64,000 nt of DNA from Pseudomonas putida (GTDB lineage: Bacteria; Pseudomonadota; Gammaproteobacteria; Pseudomonadales; Pseudomonadaceae): NCBI RefSeq assembly GCF_022627325.1, contig NZ_JAETZZ010000008.1:1-64000 (forward strand), in the 5' to 3' direction. This document shows, piece after piece, positions 44,738 to 54,399 of this stretch (position 1 is the stretch's first letter; every line of letters begins with the position of its first letter). Under the pieces are notes generated by a model. The model was given only the letters and a program-made list of their open reading frames with translations. It searched no databases and had not been told where the DNA came from. A program made the translations under genes and the position numbers.

Positions 44738-45253
44738 TCACTTCACGTCGGCAATCTGCTGCGCGGTGCCATCGGCGGTTGCGGCCGGGACACTCGCTGC
44801 GGCCTTCGCACGATTGCGTCGGCCCTGGCTGCGTTGCCGCGAAGCCTGTTGCTTGGCATGCAGCGCCTGAGCGGCGGTCACGATGCCAGAGGGTTGCCCA
44901 TTCAAGTCAAGGCGCGGTGCATTCTCCACCATGGCTGTCCAGTACCGCGCTCCGCGGCACCAGGTAGAAATGCCCAGCTTGAGTTGTTCGCGGGTCAGGC
45001 CGAGCAGTTCCAGGTGCTGCTCGGCATCCTTGAAAATACCCTCCTTGAGCGGCACCTTGGGCGCCGGATTGACCGGGAAGGCCAATGGAAAATGCTTCTG
45101 CAACGGCCAGATCGCCTGCACTGCAGGGTCCAGGTCGCGAGGCTTCGCCTGGGGGGAAGCCTTGCGCTTGGGGTGTTTACCACCCTCGCCTTTTACCTGC
45201 TCTTTTTCCGACCTGAGGCGGTCACGTAGCTCAGCTAGTTGTTCAAAACCCAT
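44738..45253 (-). CDS. ProQ/FinO-domain RNA-binding protein
   Basis: The 171-residue protein has a charged N-terminus (KHPKRKASPQAKPRDLDPAV), a ProQ/FinO domain at about 40-125 (LQKHFPLAFPVNPAPKVPLK, GIFKDAEQHLELLGLTREQL, STWCRGARYWTAMVENAPRL) and a basic Ala-rich tail (SRQRSQGRRNRAKAAA). The family binds 3' hairpins of mRNAs and small RNAs as a global or target-specific chaperone. Convergent to the amidase. Confidence 0.88.
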   Translation of the reverse strand: MGFEQLAELRDRLRSEKEQVKGEGGKHPKRKASPQAKPRDLDPAVQAIWPLQKHFPLAFPVNPAPKVPLKEGIFKDAEQHLELLGLTREQLKLGISTWCRGARYWTAMVENAPRLDLNGQPSGIVTAAQALHAKQQASRQRSQGRRNRAKAAASVPAATADGTAQQIADVK

Positions 45254-45358
45254 CGTTCAATTCACTGCTTCGAGGTTGATTGCGTTACGCAAGGATATGC
45301 CATGCAAGCCTTGAACGCAGCTAGAACAGGATAAGCCGCCGCTCAATGGGGGCTGCGA

Positions 45359-46741
45359 CTAAGCATTCAGCGCCCTTTTCAACACCTCGTAGATCTTGCT
45401 GTCACCAGATTGAGCGACGTTGAAACGCAGGTAATCACCCGCACTCATGGACTGGCTGAACGCATTGCCGGGCGCGAGCACCACGCCTTCCTTCAAGCAC
45501 ACCCTGGCCAGCGTCGCTGCATCCTTGCCCTGAGGGAGTTGGCACCACACGTACATGCCTGCCTGGGGCACCAGCCAAGGCTTGATCCCAATCGCCTGAA
45601 GCCTCGCGACTGTTTTGTCCATTTCCTCGGCTAATCTGAGGCGGACACCTTCCATGTGTTTTCGGTACCCGCTATCGGTAATCGCGTGATGAACGATGTC
45701 CGCAGCCATGCGCCCGCCCCCGAATGTGGTGGCAATCTTGAGGTCGACCAGGCTCTCGATCCATTCCCTGCGCGAAGCGATATAGCCGCACCTGATCGAC
45801 GCGGAAATGGTCTTGGAAAAACTACCGATCTGGATCACCCGAGCCAGGCCATCGAAGGCAGACAGTCGTGGAGCCGGGCTATGCTCGAAATCAGCAAAAA
45901 TGTCGTCCTCCACGATGACCAGGTTGGAGGCGTCGGCCAGCTTCAGCAGCTTGTGTGCTGTGACGGGCGACAAGGTGGCCCCGGTCGGGTTGTGGATGCC
46001 GGAATTCGTGATGTACAACCGCGGAGCATGCGCGAGCAGCGCGGCGCCAAACGCATCGATATCTGGGCCCTTTGCCGTGTAGGGCACCCCGACGATATTG
46101 ACCCTATGTGCCTTGAGCAATGCGTGAAAATTGAAATAACACGGGTCGTCCACCAGCACAGTGTCTCCCGGTTCCAGCAGAAAACGGCAAACCAGGTCGA
46201 TGGCGTGGGTGCCGGACTCCGTGAGCATGATCTGTTCCAGAGGGGCCTCTACACCGATGCCCGCCAGGCGTCGCGACAAGAATTGCCTGAGGGGCGGATG
46301 CCCAAGCGGTGAAGCGTATTCGGTCAGCCTCAACGTGTCAGAACGCGCGACCATTCGTAGCGCTTTACGCATGCCGGCTTCGTACAGCCAGGATGGGGGT
46401 AGCCAACCGCACCCGGGTTTCAACGCATCGCCGGAGGTTTCCAAAGACTGACGCGAGATCCACAGCGGGTCGACATTACGATCGAGTTTGGGGCCGAGCT
46501 CAGTCAGTGCCAAAGGCGCAACTGGCCCAGCCACGTAAAAGCCGGAGCCAGGGCGGGCGCTAAGCACACCCTCTGCGCTTAACCGTTCATAGGCCTCCAG
46601 AACGGTAGAAACCGATACCTGCATGCTCTGAGCCATTGCGCGAACTGAGGGAATTCTCGCGCCTGGCGTGTAGCTTCGCGAGGCGATCTTGGCCTGGACC
46701 TCCCCCATCACAGCTCGGATCCGCGTTCCGTTACGTTTCAT
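45359..46741 (-). CDS. MocR-type regulator (GntR HTH plus aminotransferase domain)
   Basis: The 460-residue protein has a GntR winged helix (GARIPSVRAMAQSMQVSVST and VLEAYERLSAEGVLSARPGS, residues 1-70) and a fold-type I aminotransferase domain. PLP-site residues: LTESGTHAIDLVCRFLLEPG, VEDDIFADFEHSPAP, and the lysine in IQIGSFSKTISASIRCGYIA. MocR proteins use PLP or an amino acid-PLP adduct as effector. It is divergent to an EamA exporter gene, its likely target. Confidence 0.9.
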   Translation of the reverse strand: MKRNGTRIRAVMGEVQAKIASRSYTPGARIPSVRAMAQSMQVSVSTVLEAYERLSAEGVLSARPGSGFYVAGPVAPLALTELGPKLDRNVDPLWISRQSLETSGDALKPGCGWLPPSWLYEAGMRKALRMVARSDTLRLTEYASPLGHPPLRQFLSRRLAGIGVEAPLEQIMLTESGTHAIDLVCRFLLEPGDTVLVDDPCYFNFHALLKAHRVNIVGVPYTAKGPDIDAFGAALLAHAPRLYITNSGIHNPTGATLSPVTAHKLLKLADASNLVIVEDDIFADFEHSPAPRLSAFDGLARVIQIGSFSKTISASIRCGYIASRREWIESLVDLKIATTFGGGRMAADIVHHAITDSGYRKHMEGVRLRLAEEMDKTVARLQAIGIKPWLVPQAGMYVWCQLPQGKDAATLARVCLKEGVVLAPGNAFSQSMSAGDYLRFNVAQSGDSKIYEVLKRALNA

Positions 46742-46862
46742 CGCACCCTCAACTGTGCTGGATTCACTTGCATAACAGTTCGGTTGAATTGTAGTGGAGT
46801 GTACATGGCCTCGGCGAACCCGTCAGTGATGTACTGAGCCCTGACTTATCGAGGACTCACGG

Positions 46863-47735
46863 ATGGACAAAACAACCAGCGGGTGGATAAACGGCTTCAT
46901 CGGCGTGGCCATATTTGCCGGCTCCTTGCCGGCGACCCGTGTGGCTGTGACGGCCTTCGAACCTACGTTCCTGACATGTGCCAGGGCAACCATTGCCTCG
47001 CTGTTGGGTGCGCTGTTCTTGATCGTGCTACGCCAGCCCCGGCCCCAGCGTGGTGACCTGTTGTCACTGGCTGTCACAGCGCTTGGCGTCGTCATCGGTT
47101 TTCCGCTGCTGACGGCGCTGGCCCTCCAGCACGTCACTTCTGCTCATTCCATCGTGTTCGTCGGGCTGCTGCCGCTCTGTACTGCAGGGTTCGCCGTGCT
47201 GCGGGGCGGTGAACGACCAGGGCCGCTGTTCTGGTTGTTCTCATTGGTCGGTGCCGGGCTGGTCGTTGGCTATGCGTTGATGAATGGAGGCGAGGCGTCG
47301 GCGCTGGGCGACCTGCTGATGATGGCGGCGGTGGTGGTCTGTGGGTTGGGCTATGCCGAAGGGGCGCGCCTGTCGCGCACGCTCGGTGGGTGGCAGGTGA
47401 TCAGTTGGGCATTGCTGGTAGCGTTGCCGTTCATGCTGCTGCTCACTATCGCGAATTTCCCGGCGCCCGATGCCTTCGCCCGGGTCAGCACCGGCGCCTG
47501 GTTCAGCTTCGCCTACGTTTCGCTGTTCAGCATGCTGATCGGGTTTGTGTTCTGGTACAAAGGGCTCGTCCAGGGCGGCATCGCCGCCGTGGGCCAACTG
47601 CAACTCGTTCAGCCGTTCATGGGGCTTGGGCTGGCTGCGTTGCTTCTGCACGAGCACGTCAGCTGGGTGATGCTTGTGGTAACGCTGGGTGCGGTCATCT
47701 GTGTTGCCGGAGCCAAGAAATACGCCAGCGCATGA
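46863..47735 (+). CDS. EamA/DMT-family transporter
   Basis: The 290-residue protein has ten hydrophobic segments in two EamA repeats; the second repeat starts near GDLLMMAAVVVCGLGYAEGA. FVGLLPLCTAGFAVLRGGER and LQLVQPFMGLGLAALLLHEH are the repeat-end motifs. GAGGA precedes the ATG. Divergent from the MocR gene over 121 bases. Probably a metabolite or amino-acid exporter. Confidence 0.88.
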   Translation: MDKTTSGWINGFIGVAIFAGSLPATRVAVTAFEPTFLTCARATIASLLGALFLIVLRQPRPQRGDLLSLAVTALGVVIGFPLLTALALQHVTSAHSIVFVGLLPLCTAGFAVLRGGERPGPLFWLFSLVGAGLVVGYALMNGGEASALGDLLMMAAVVVCGLGYAEGARLSRTLGGWQVISWALLVALPFMLLLTIANFPAPDAFARVSTGAWFSFAYVSLFSMLIGFVFWYKGLVQGGIAAVGQLQLVQPFMGLGLAALLLHEHVSWVMLVVTLGAVICVAGAKKYASA

Positions 47736-47773
47736 CGTTTCGCTGCGGGCTTGCCGCGCGCAGTGCGTTCAGC

Positions 47774-50302
47774 TCAGCGGTTGCCGCCGGTAAACCAGCG
47801 CATGTAAGGGTTCTGTGCGCTGATCGGTGCCAAGGCCCGCGCCTCGCGCATCCAGGCCTGGCGATTACCGTTGTAAGCCAGCAATGACAGCCCATAAAAA
47901 CGACGCAGCAACGCCCACTCATCATTCACCGCGGCTTGCACCGAGGGGGCGGCATTCGCCAAGGGCGGCGCCACACGCAGCGCCAGCAATGCCGGCAGCA
48001 CGCGGGTGATTTCGCGCGGCCGTACCCACGGCGCATACTCGATCCGGGGCCGATCGTCGGTAACCGGCTGTGCATCGCCGGCATAACGCTCAAGCCCTTG
48101 CCTGTCGGTGACCCAAGTGGCCAGCAATGCCTCGACCGAACTCACGCCGACCTGGGCCAAAGCAGCCGAAACCTGGGCTTGCTCGAAGCGCTGGCGGATG
48201 CGCGGTACATCCAGCACCATCGGCGTTGGCGAGCCGATCAAGAGCATCTCGTGAAACTCGGTGGTCCACAACGAGGCATGCGGGAACACGTCAAGAAAGC
48301 TGCGTACCAACGAGCGACTGTCCTCGTCGTTCTGAGTGGGGAGCGGTAGCCATTGGGCGACCAGCCCATGCTCCTGCAGGCGCGACGCTGCCAGTTGGTA
48401 AAAGTCGCGCGAGTACAGGTTCACCACCCCTGCCGCCGAAGGCGGTGGCGGCTCCAGGGTGATCACGTCGTAGCGTTGCTCGTTACGCAAAAGCTCACGG
48501 CGCCCATCACGCAGGCGAATGTCAAGGCGCGGGTCGTTCACCGCATCGAAGTTACCAGAGAACAGCGGCGCCGCTGCCAGCACCTGTGGCAGCAGCTCGG
48601 CAACCACCGGATGCTCCAGCCCTGAATAGCGCAGCATTGCCCCGGCGGTGATCCCGGTGCCGAAGCCGATCACCAGCGCCGAGCGCGGCTCGCCGCGATG
48701 TATCAGCAAAGGCAGCAACGCCTGCAGGCGCATGTAGCGCAGTGACGGCATGGCATCCCCAGTGTTGGACACACCCTGGATGTACAGGCGGTTGAACGCT
48801 TGCCCCTGACGCTGCTGGTGGACCACCGCTACCGTGCCGCCGCGGCCTTCCTGGTAGAACACCAGCTCACCACTACGCGCGCCGGGTAACAACTGCGCCA
48901 AGCGTTCTGGTGGGGTGAGCGCGCCGGTAACCAGGGTCGCGCCGCCAACCAGCAGGACCGCTGCCCGCATGCCCTTGTGCACGGCCTGGCCGCGCCATGT
49001 CGCTACCGCGCCGATGGCCGCCGCCACGCAGGCGAGCACCACCAAGGTTCGCACCAGCCCTATTCCAGGCACCAGGACAAACCCCGTGAGCATGACACCG
49101 ACGATGCCGCCCAGGGTATTGAGGGCAACCACCGCGCCCACGTCCCGCCCCACTTGGCCACTGTCCACGGCCAGGCGCAGGGCCAGGGGAAACGCCGCCC
49201 CGAGCAAGGTGGTCGGGATGAACACCACACACACTGCGGCAGCCGCAAAGCGCGCGCACATCCCTGCCAACTGGCTGCCGGTCAGTTGCAGTACATGGCT
49301 TTCGAGCAGGGTCTGCCAGGCCACCAGCCAGCGCCCGAGCCCGGCAATCTGCAACAATGCCAGCAACCCGGCGCACGCGATCAGCAGGCCGAACAGCCCC
49401 CAAGGGTCGCGGATGCGGTCGGCGCGCCGGGCGTACAGCGCACTGCCCAGCACCAGCCCCGTCAGGTAGGTGGCCAACACCACGGAGAAGGCGAACGCGC
49501 GGGTACTCATGAACTGCACGATCGATTGCGTCCACACCACTTCGTAACCGAGCGCCACGCCACCTGCCAGGCAATACAGGGCGATGGCCAAGCGAGCCTG
49601 CGGCGTGCGCGGCAGCGAGGCCGCAGGGCAAGCAGGCAAGGCCCGCTCATCCCTGCCGCGCCCGCACCAGGCACCCAGCGCGGCCAGCAGATTCAGCGCA
49701 CCCGCTACGCAGGCGGCTCCGGTGACGCCAAGCTGCGGCAGCAAGACGAATGCCGCCAGCAAGGTGCCGAAGATCGCGCCAGCGGTATTGGCGGCGTATA
49801 GCCGACCGCCCGCCTCCCCCGTCTGTGCATCAGTGGGGGTCAGCGCTCGCACCAGTACAGGCAAGGTGCCGCCCATCAAAAAAGCCGGCAGCCCCACCAG
49901 GCTCAATGGCAGCAGCCAGGCCAGCAAACCGACACTCGCTTCCAGGCGGGCAAACAGTGCCGCACTCTGCGCCAGCCCCAGGGTTGCGGCCACCGCCAGC
50001 ACTACCACCGCCAACTCCAGCCCCGCATAGAGCTTGACCGGGTGGCGCAAGCGGTCAGCCCAGCGACCGAACAGCAGCCCCCCCATGGCCAGCCCCGCAA
50101 AAAACGCGCTGATGCCCGCGGTGATGGCATACACCTCCACCCCAACCACTAGAGACAGCTGCTTGACCCAAAGCACCTGATAGATCAGCGCTGCACCGCC
50201 AGAAACGAACAGCAGCGCCGCAGGCAGCAGCCATGGCAACGGAGCCTGCGTTTCGGTGGTGCTGGAACTGTCAGCGCGGGGAAGGTTCACGACTGCGGGC
50301 AT
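47774..50302 (-). CDS. Fused MFS-like membrane domain / spermidine-synthase-like protein
   Basis: From ATG 50302 (TTG 50308 also possible) the protein has 842 residues. Residues about 25-480 hold many membrane helices in two halves, each opening with a similar motif: GGAALIYQVLWVKQLSLVVG and GGVALGYEVVWTQSIVQFMS. Residues about 495-740 resemble a spermidine-synthase Rossmann domain (LVIGFGTGITAGAMLRYSGL, then VITLEPPPPSAAGVVNLYSR), but the acidic residues expected for putrescine binding are not obvious. The family is widespread and uncharacterised. It lies after the sulfatase terminator, so it is probably a separate unit. Confidence 0.82.
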   Translation of the reverse strand: MPAVVNLPRADSSSTTETQAPLPWLLPAALLFVSGGAALIYQVLWVKQLSLVVGVEVYAITAGISAFFAGLAMGGLLFGRWADRLRHPVKLYAGLELAVVVLAVAATLGLAQSAALFARLEASVGLLAWLLPLSLVGLPAFLMGGTLPVLVRALTPTDAQTGEAGGRLYAANTAGAIFGTLLAAFVLLPQLGVTGAACVAGALNLLAALGAWCGRGRDERALPACPAASLPRTPQARLAIALYCLAGGVALGYEVVWTQSIVQFMSTRAFAFSVVLATYLTGLVLGSALYARRADRIRDPWGLFGLLIACAGLLALLQIAGLGRWLVAWQTLLESHVLQLTGSQLAGMCARFAAAAVCVVFIPTTLLGAAFPLALRLAVDSGQVGRDVGAVVALNTLGGIVGVMLTGFVLVPGIGLVRTLVVLACVAAAIGAVATWRGQAVHKGMRAAVLLVGGATLVTGALTPPERLAQLLPGARSGELVFYQEGRGGTVAVVHQQRQGQAFNRLYIQGVSNTGDAMPSLRYMRLQALLPLLIHRGEPRSALVIGFGTGITAGAMLRYSGLEHPVVAELLPQVLAAAPLFSGNFDAVNDPRLDIRLRDGRRELLRNEQRYDVITLEPPPPSAAGVVNLYSRDFYQLAASRLQEHGLVAQWLPLPTQNDEDSRSLVRSFLDVFPHASLWTTEFHEMLLIGSPTPMVLDVPRIRQRFEQAQVSAALAQVGVSSVEALLATWVTDRQGLERYAGDAQPVTDDRPRIEYAPWVRPREITRVLPALLALRVAPPLANAAPSVQAAVNDEWALLRRFYGLSLLAYNGNRQAWMREARALAPISAQNPYMRWFTGGNR

Positions 50303-50344
50303 CGACAAGCCTTAGCGGACCCACACCTCTGTCCGCACTGGGTA

Positions 50345-50374
50345 GGAAAGAATGCGCCCGCCAAGGGCGGGCGC
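50345..50374 (-). terminator. Rho-independent terminator after the sulfatase gene
   Basis: On the minus strand GCGCCCGCC-CTT-GGCGGGCGC is a 9-bp perfect stem with a 3-base loop, followed by ATTCTTTCC. It lies 12 bases after the sulfatase stop and marks the likely end of the long operon that begins beyond the right edge. Confidence 0.8.
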
Positions 50375-50385
50375 GGGCATCGCGT

Positions 50386-51951
50386 TTACTGCTTCATCTT
50401 CTCTTCGATCTTCTTGTCCACGTCAGCACGAATCTGGTCGATGCTGAAGCTGGCCGGACGCTGGCTCGGCGGGAATTCCACGAACGTCTGCAGGAAGGCG
50501 GCAGCCTTGCGGGTCCCCTGGAAGATCAGGTAATCGTTTTTGGTCACCCAATCGTAGTACTGGTTGGAGACCACATCAGCGCGCTCATACGGGTCCATAC
50601 GCAAGTTGAAGAGCTTGGGCACCCGCAAGCAGGTGAACGGCTCGCTCCAAACCGCGAAACCACCGGGGGCGCGCTGTTCGCAGAACACCAGCTTCCAGTC
50701 GCCGAAGCGCATCGACACCAATTCACCGTCATCGTTGAAGTAGTAGAACTCGCTACGTGCGCTCTTGTCCGTTTTACCAGTCAGGTAGTCCAGCTGGTTG
50801 TAACCGTCCAGATGCACCTTGAAGTTCTTGCCACCTACATCGGCGCCCTTGAGCAAGCGGTCCTTGATGCCCGTGTCACCGGCTGCGGCCAGCAGTGTCG
50901 GGAACCAGTCCAGCCCCGAGAACATCTGGGTGGACACCGTGCCCGGTTTGACCTTGCCAGGCCAACGGATCATCGCCGGCACGCGGTAGGCGCCTTCCCA
51001 GTTGGAGTTCTTCTCGTTGCGGAACGGTGTGGTCGCAGCATCAGGCCAGGAGAACTGGTTAGGGCCGTTGTCGGTGGTGTAAACCACGATGGTGTTGTCG
51101 GCGATCTTCAGATCATCGAGGGTCTTGAGCAGTTTGCCCACATCACCGTCGTGCTCGAGCATGCCATCTGCATACTCATTGCCCGGCATGCCACTCTGCC
51201 CGCGCATCGACTCGCGCACGTGGGTATAAAGGTGCATTCGGGTGGTGTTCATCCACACGAAGAACGGCTTGTCAGCCTTGACTTGCTTGTCGATGAAGTT
51301 GATTGCCGCCTGGGTGGTCTCGTCGTCGATGGTCTCCATGCGCGACTTGGTCAACGCACCGGTATCCTCGATCTTGCCATCGGCGCTCGACTTGATCACA
51401 CCGCGTGGCGAGGCGGCCTTGACGAATGCCTCGTCATCCTTGGGCCACAGGTCACGCTCCGGCTCTTCCTCGGCGTTCAGGTGATACAGGTTGCCGAAAA
51501 ACTCGTCGAAGCCATGATTGGTCGGCAGGTATTCATCCCGGTCGCCCAAATGGTTCTTGCCGAACTGGCCAGTGGCATAGCCCTGCGCCTTGAGGGCCTG
51601 GGCAATGGTGACATCGCGCGCCTGCAAACCCACGGGCACACCCGGCATGCCGACCTTGGACAAGCCGGTGCGCAGCGGTGTCTGCCCGGTGATGAAGGAG
51701 GAACGCCCAGCGGTGCAGCTGTTCTCGGCGTAATAGTCAGTGAACAGCATGCCTTCCTGGCCGATGCGGTCAATGTTGGGCGTCTGATAGCCGACCACGC
51801 CCTTGCCATAGGCGCTGATGTTGGTCTGGCCGATGTCATCGCCGAATATCACCAGGATATTGGGCTTTTCCGCGGCGGTTGCCGTGCACACGCTCACCGC
51901 TGCAGTAGCGGCTAGCGCGAATGAGGTTATCCATCTTCTGCTGGACTTCAT
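50386..51951 (-). CDS. Exported arylsulfatase-family hydrolase
   Basis: From ATG 51951 the precursor has 521 residues with a signal peptide (cleavage near CTATAA/EKP). Sulfatase landmarks: metal-binding ILVIFGDDIGQTNISAYGKG and the formylglycine site ENSCTAGRSSFITGQ, where Cys79 is the residue to be converted. The motif is C-x-A-x-R, the alanine variant, not C-x-P-x-R. GQFGKNHLGDRDEYLPTNHG and VYTTDNGPNQFSWPDAATTP complete the active site. GGAG lies 10 bases before the ATG. No formylglycine-generating enzyme or radical-SAM maturase is in the window. It is the last gene of the operon. The substrate is unknown. Confidence 0.9.
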   Translation of the reverse strand: MKSSRRWITSFALAATAAVSVCTATAAEKPNILVIFGDDIGQTNISAYGKGVVGYQTPNIDRIGQEGMLFTDYYAENSCTAGRSSFITGQTPLRTGLSKVGMPGVPVGLQARDVTIAQALKAQGYATGQFGKNHLGDRDEYLPTNHGFDEFFGNLYHLNAEEEPERDLWPKDDEAFVKAASPRGVIKSSADGKIEDTGALTKSRMETIDDETTQAAINFIDKQVKADKPFFVWMNTTRMHLYTHVRESMRGQSGMPGNEYADGMLEHDGDVGKLLKTLDDLKIADNTIVVYTTDNGPNQFSWPDAATTPFRNEKNSNWEGAYRVPAMIRWPGKVKPGTVSTQMFSGLDWFPTLLAAAGDTGIKDRLLKGADVGGKNFKVHLDGYNQLDYLTGKTDKSARSEFYYFNDDGELVSMRFGDWKLVFCEQRAPGGFAVWSEPFTCLRVPKLFNLRMDPYERADVVSNQYYDWVTKNDYLIFQGTRKAAAFLQTFVEFPPSQRPASFSIDQIRADVDKKIEEKMKQ

Positions 51952-52049
51952 GGGGCGGTTTCTCCGTATCACGTCTACTGGCGTTGGCCACGACTACGTG
52001 CACGATCGACCTACTGCTTGGCTGGCTCCCTGTGCCCTGCGGTTCTGTT

Positions 52050-53051
52050 TCATTGAGCCTGGTTGCTTTCGAATGGGTAGATGCGCTGCCACTCGCGGGC
52101 CATATCGACCACGGTCCAGTTCGCACCCTTGGCGGCATCCAGCGCCTTGTCCAAGCGCCCGACCTTGCTGTCGCGGTCATAGGCCCATTCGCGTGTCGCG
52201 TCGGTGTGATGGACCAGGCCGGCAAAGCGCTTGCCTTCGCCAGCCATGGTCCATTGCAGCATTTGCAAGTCGCCGTCGGAGTTGCCAAAGGCGAAGATCG
52301 GGCGACGGCCGATATGGGCATCGATGCTCACCGGCTTGCCTGGGCCATCGTCGTTGTGCAGCAACTTGGGCAGACGTTCGATCGACAGTGTGCCGTTGTC
52401 ATCGATGAAGCGAGCCTCCAGCGTGGTGCCGATCACCTGCTCTGGCGGCACCCCGTAGACTTCCTCTGCAAATGCACGCATGAACGCCACCTCACCGCCC
52501 GAGACGATGTAGGTCCTGAAACCGTTGGCCCGCAGGTACTGCAAAAGTTCGAGCATGGGCTGGAAGACCATCTCGGTGTACGGCCTGTGGGTGCGAGGGT
52601 GTACGGCCGTTGCCAGCCAACGCTGGGTATTGGCGATAAACGCCTCGGTGCTGACCCCGCCATGAGTGGCGGCGACGATCTTGAGCATGCCGTCCATGCC
52701 GCTGTCACTCAAAGCCTTCTGGTCGCCCTCCAGAACGGCCTTGAACGGCTGCTGGCTGGTCCATTCCGGGTGTTGCGGTGCGAGCCTCTTGACCTCATCA
52801 AGGGCAAACAACACCTCAAAATACAGCGGCTGCTCGCTCCATAGCGTGCCGTCATTGTCGAAGACGGCAATGCGCTCGGCCTCGGGCACATAGTCTTCAC
52901 TGCCTTCGGTGGTCACAGCGCCCACGAACGCTTCGATGGCTTGCCGTGAGGGGCCATCCCGCCAGGAAGGCAGCGCATTGGCCGCCTGCACCGCCAGAGG
53001 CAACACGAGCAACAAGGCCAACCACCAGCGCGCACGGTGTAGAACGAGCAT
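52050..53051 (-). CDS. Exported HAD-family phosphatase
   Basis: From ATG 53051 the precursor has 333 residues with an N-terminal hydrophobic signal (WWLALLLVLPLAVQAANALP). HAD motifs: I in RIAVFDNDGTLWSEQPLYFE, II in GFRTYIVSGGEVAFM, III/IV in RPIFAFGNSDGDLQMLQWTM. It resembles phosphoserine-phosphatase-like exported HAD proteins often found next to sulfatases. AAGGGA stands 6 bases before the ATG. The gene is 98 bases before the sulfatase and 43 after the BatD-like gene, in the same direction. Confidence 0.87.
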   Translation of the reverse strand: MLVLHRARWWLALLLVLPLAVQAANALPSWRDGPSRQAIEAFVGAVTTEGSEDYVPEAERIAVFDNDGTLWSEQPLYFEVLFALDEVKRLAPQHPEWTSQQPFKAVLEGDQKALSDSGMDGMLKIVAATHGGVSTEAFIANTQRWLATAVHPRTHRPYTEMVFQPMLELLQYLRANGFRTYIVSGGEVAFMRAFAEEVYGVPPEQVIGTTLEARFIDDNGTLSIERLPKLLHNDDGPGKPVSIDAHIGRRPIFAFGNSDGDLQMLQWTMAGEGKRFAGLVHHTDATREWAYDRDSKVGRLDKALDAAKGANWTVVDMAREWQRIYPFESNQAQ

Positions 53052-53094
53052 GAAGTATCCCTTCTCAGTGCTGCCTATCACTTCAGGCAAAGAC

Positions 53095-54399
53095 TCATGG
53101 GTTGAGTGGTTTCAAGCCTTCAGGGTGACTGACCTGCCGCCCGCTCACTGCCGCTCGCCGCAACGCTGGTAGCATCGGGCTCAGTGACGGCGCGCTCTGG
53201 CGTACTTCACTGCCATTGCCGTAGCGGTTCTGGAGCCAGTCTAGTAGACGTATTCGCAATTGGGGCGGCAAAGCTGAGGAAAATGCTGACACTGTGCGCT
53301 GCCCGGTAGCCCTGCGAATCCACAGGTACAGCCCGTCGAGCTGCGGCGGGTCTTGCGCAAGTTGAGCACGCGCCTGCCGCCAGGCATGCTCAGCAGAGTG
53401 CAACCGCGCCATACGCCGCGCTGCTTGCCAGCTTTGCAAATGCCGCCACACCGCCCACAGGCACGGCCGTGCAACGTAAATCAGCGCCCCGCCAAGCAGC
53501 AGCAAGCCTGCAGCCCACAACCAGTGGCCAGGCAGGCGCAACTGTGCCTGACGGCCGAGCGTGCGCAGGTCCTGGTCGATGGAAAACGGCGCTTTGTAAC
53601 CACCCTCGATGGCGGTGACGTCGATCGCGGGCAACGTTGCTTGCCTGGCCTCACCCGTCGCCGCATCCCACCACTGCAGTTCGATCGCGGGCAGCTGGTA
53701 ACGTCCGGCGGCCGATACCACATAGCTCACACTGTCCTCGCGCTGGCCGCCGGTCGAGCCTCCTCGGCCATCGCTTAGCGGCGCAACACGAGGGGTTTGC
53801 ACATAGCGTTTGAGGCCTTCGATCTCGATCAGCGGTGGCGGTGGTATGAGCATCGCCTGCGCACCTTCGGCTCGCGTCACCACCCGACGGGTAATGCTGT
53901 CCCCTGCACGCAGCGGTGAATGCGACAGCTGCGTTTGTTGCTCAAGGCTGACCTTGCGTGCCACCAGGCGGTGCACGGTCGCATCACCGGCGAGGGCCTT
54001 GGCGACGAATGAAAGCGGCTCGCTGGCCAGTGTGACCGGCGCATCCGACTGGCCGGGGAACACCTGAAAGGTTTGCGCAGGAAGGGTGAAGGCCTGGGCC
54101 GTTTGCGGGGTGATCTGATAGGTATAGCGCAGGCCGAAGAAGGCCTTGCCGTCGAGCCGTTCGTTCAGATGCTGCGCTTCTCCGCTGGGTGCGCTCACCG
54201 TAGCACCCGGCAACTCGATCACCGGCAGCACGGCCGGCTGGGTGAACCAGGTGTCTACCAGCAGATCGACCTGCAACTCGAGCGTCGCGCCTACCACCGT
54301 GTCACCGGCCGGCAGCAGGCGCGCCTGCACACGAGCCTCGGGTGCCGCGACCGCAAGCAATGGCAGGGAGAGCCCTAGCAGCAACAGCATGCGTTTCAT
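53095..54399 (-). CDS. BatD-like protein
   Basis: The 434-residue protein has a signal peptide (LLLGLSLPLLAVAAPEARVQ), repeated beta-rich domains (VVGATLELQVDLLVDTWFTQ, FALRYTYQITPQ-like FFGLRYTYQITPQTAQAFTL), a membrane helix near 290 (WLWAAGLLLLGGALIYVA) and a cytoplasmic helical tail. The order matches BatD of Bat operons, which are linked to oxygen/stress tolerance and are often encoded with MoxR, DUF58 and VWA proteins. Its start overlaps the previous stop by one base. Confidence 0.82.
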   Translation of the reverse strand: MKRMLLLLGLSLPLLAVAAPEARVQARLLPAGDTVVGATLELQVDLLVDTWFTQPAVLPVIELPGATVSAPSGEAQHLNERLDGKAFFGLRYTYQITPQTAQAFTLPAQTFQVFPGQSDAPVTLASEPLSFVAKALAGDATVHRLVARKVSLEQQTQLSHSPLRAGDSITRRVVTRAEGAQAMLIPPPPLIEIEGLKRYVQTPRVAPLSDGRGGSTGGQREDSVSYVVSAAGRYQLPAIELQWWDAATGEARQATLPAIDVTAIEGGYKAPFSIDQDLRTLGRQAQLRLPGHWLWAAGLLLLGGALIYVARPCLWAVWRHLQSWQAARRMARLHSAEHAWRQARAQLAQDPPQLDGLYLWIRRATGQRTVSAFSSALPPQLRIRLLDWLQNRYGNGSEVRQSAPSLSPMLPALRRAAVSGRQVSHPEGLKPLNP

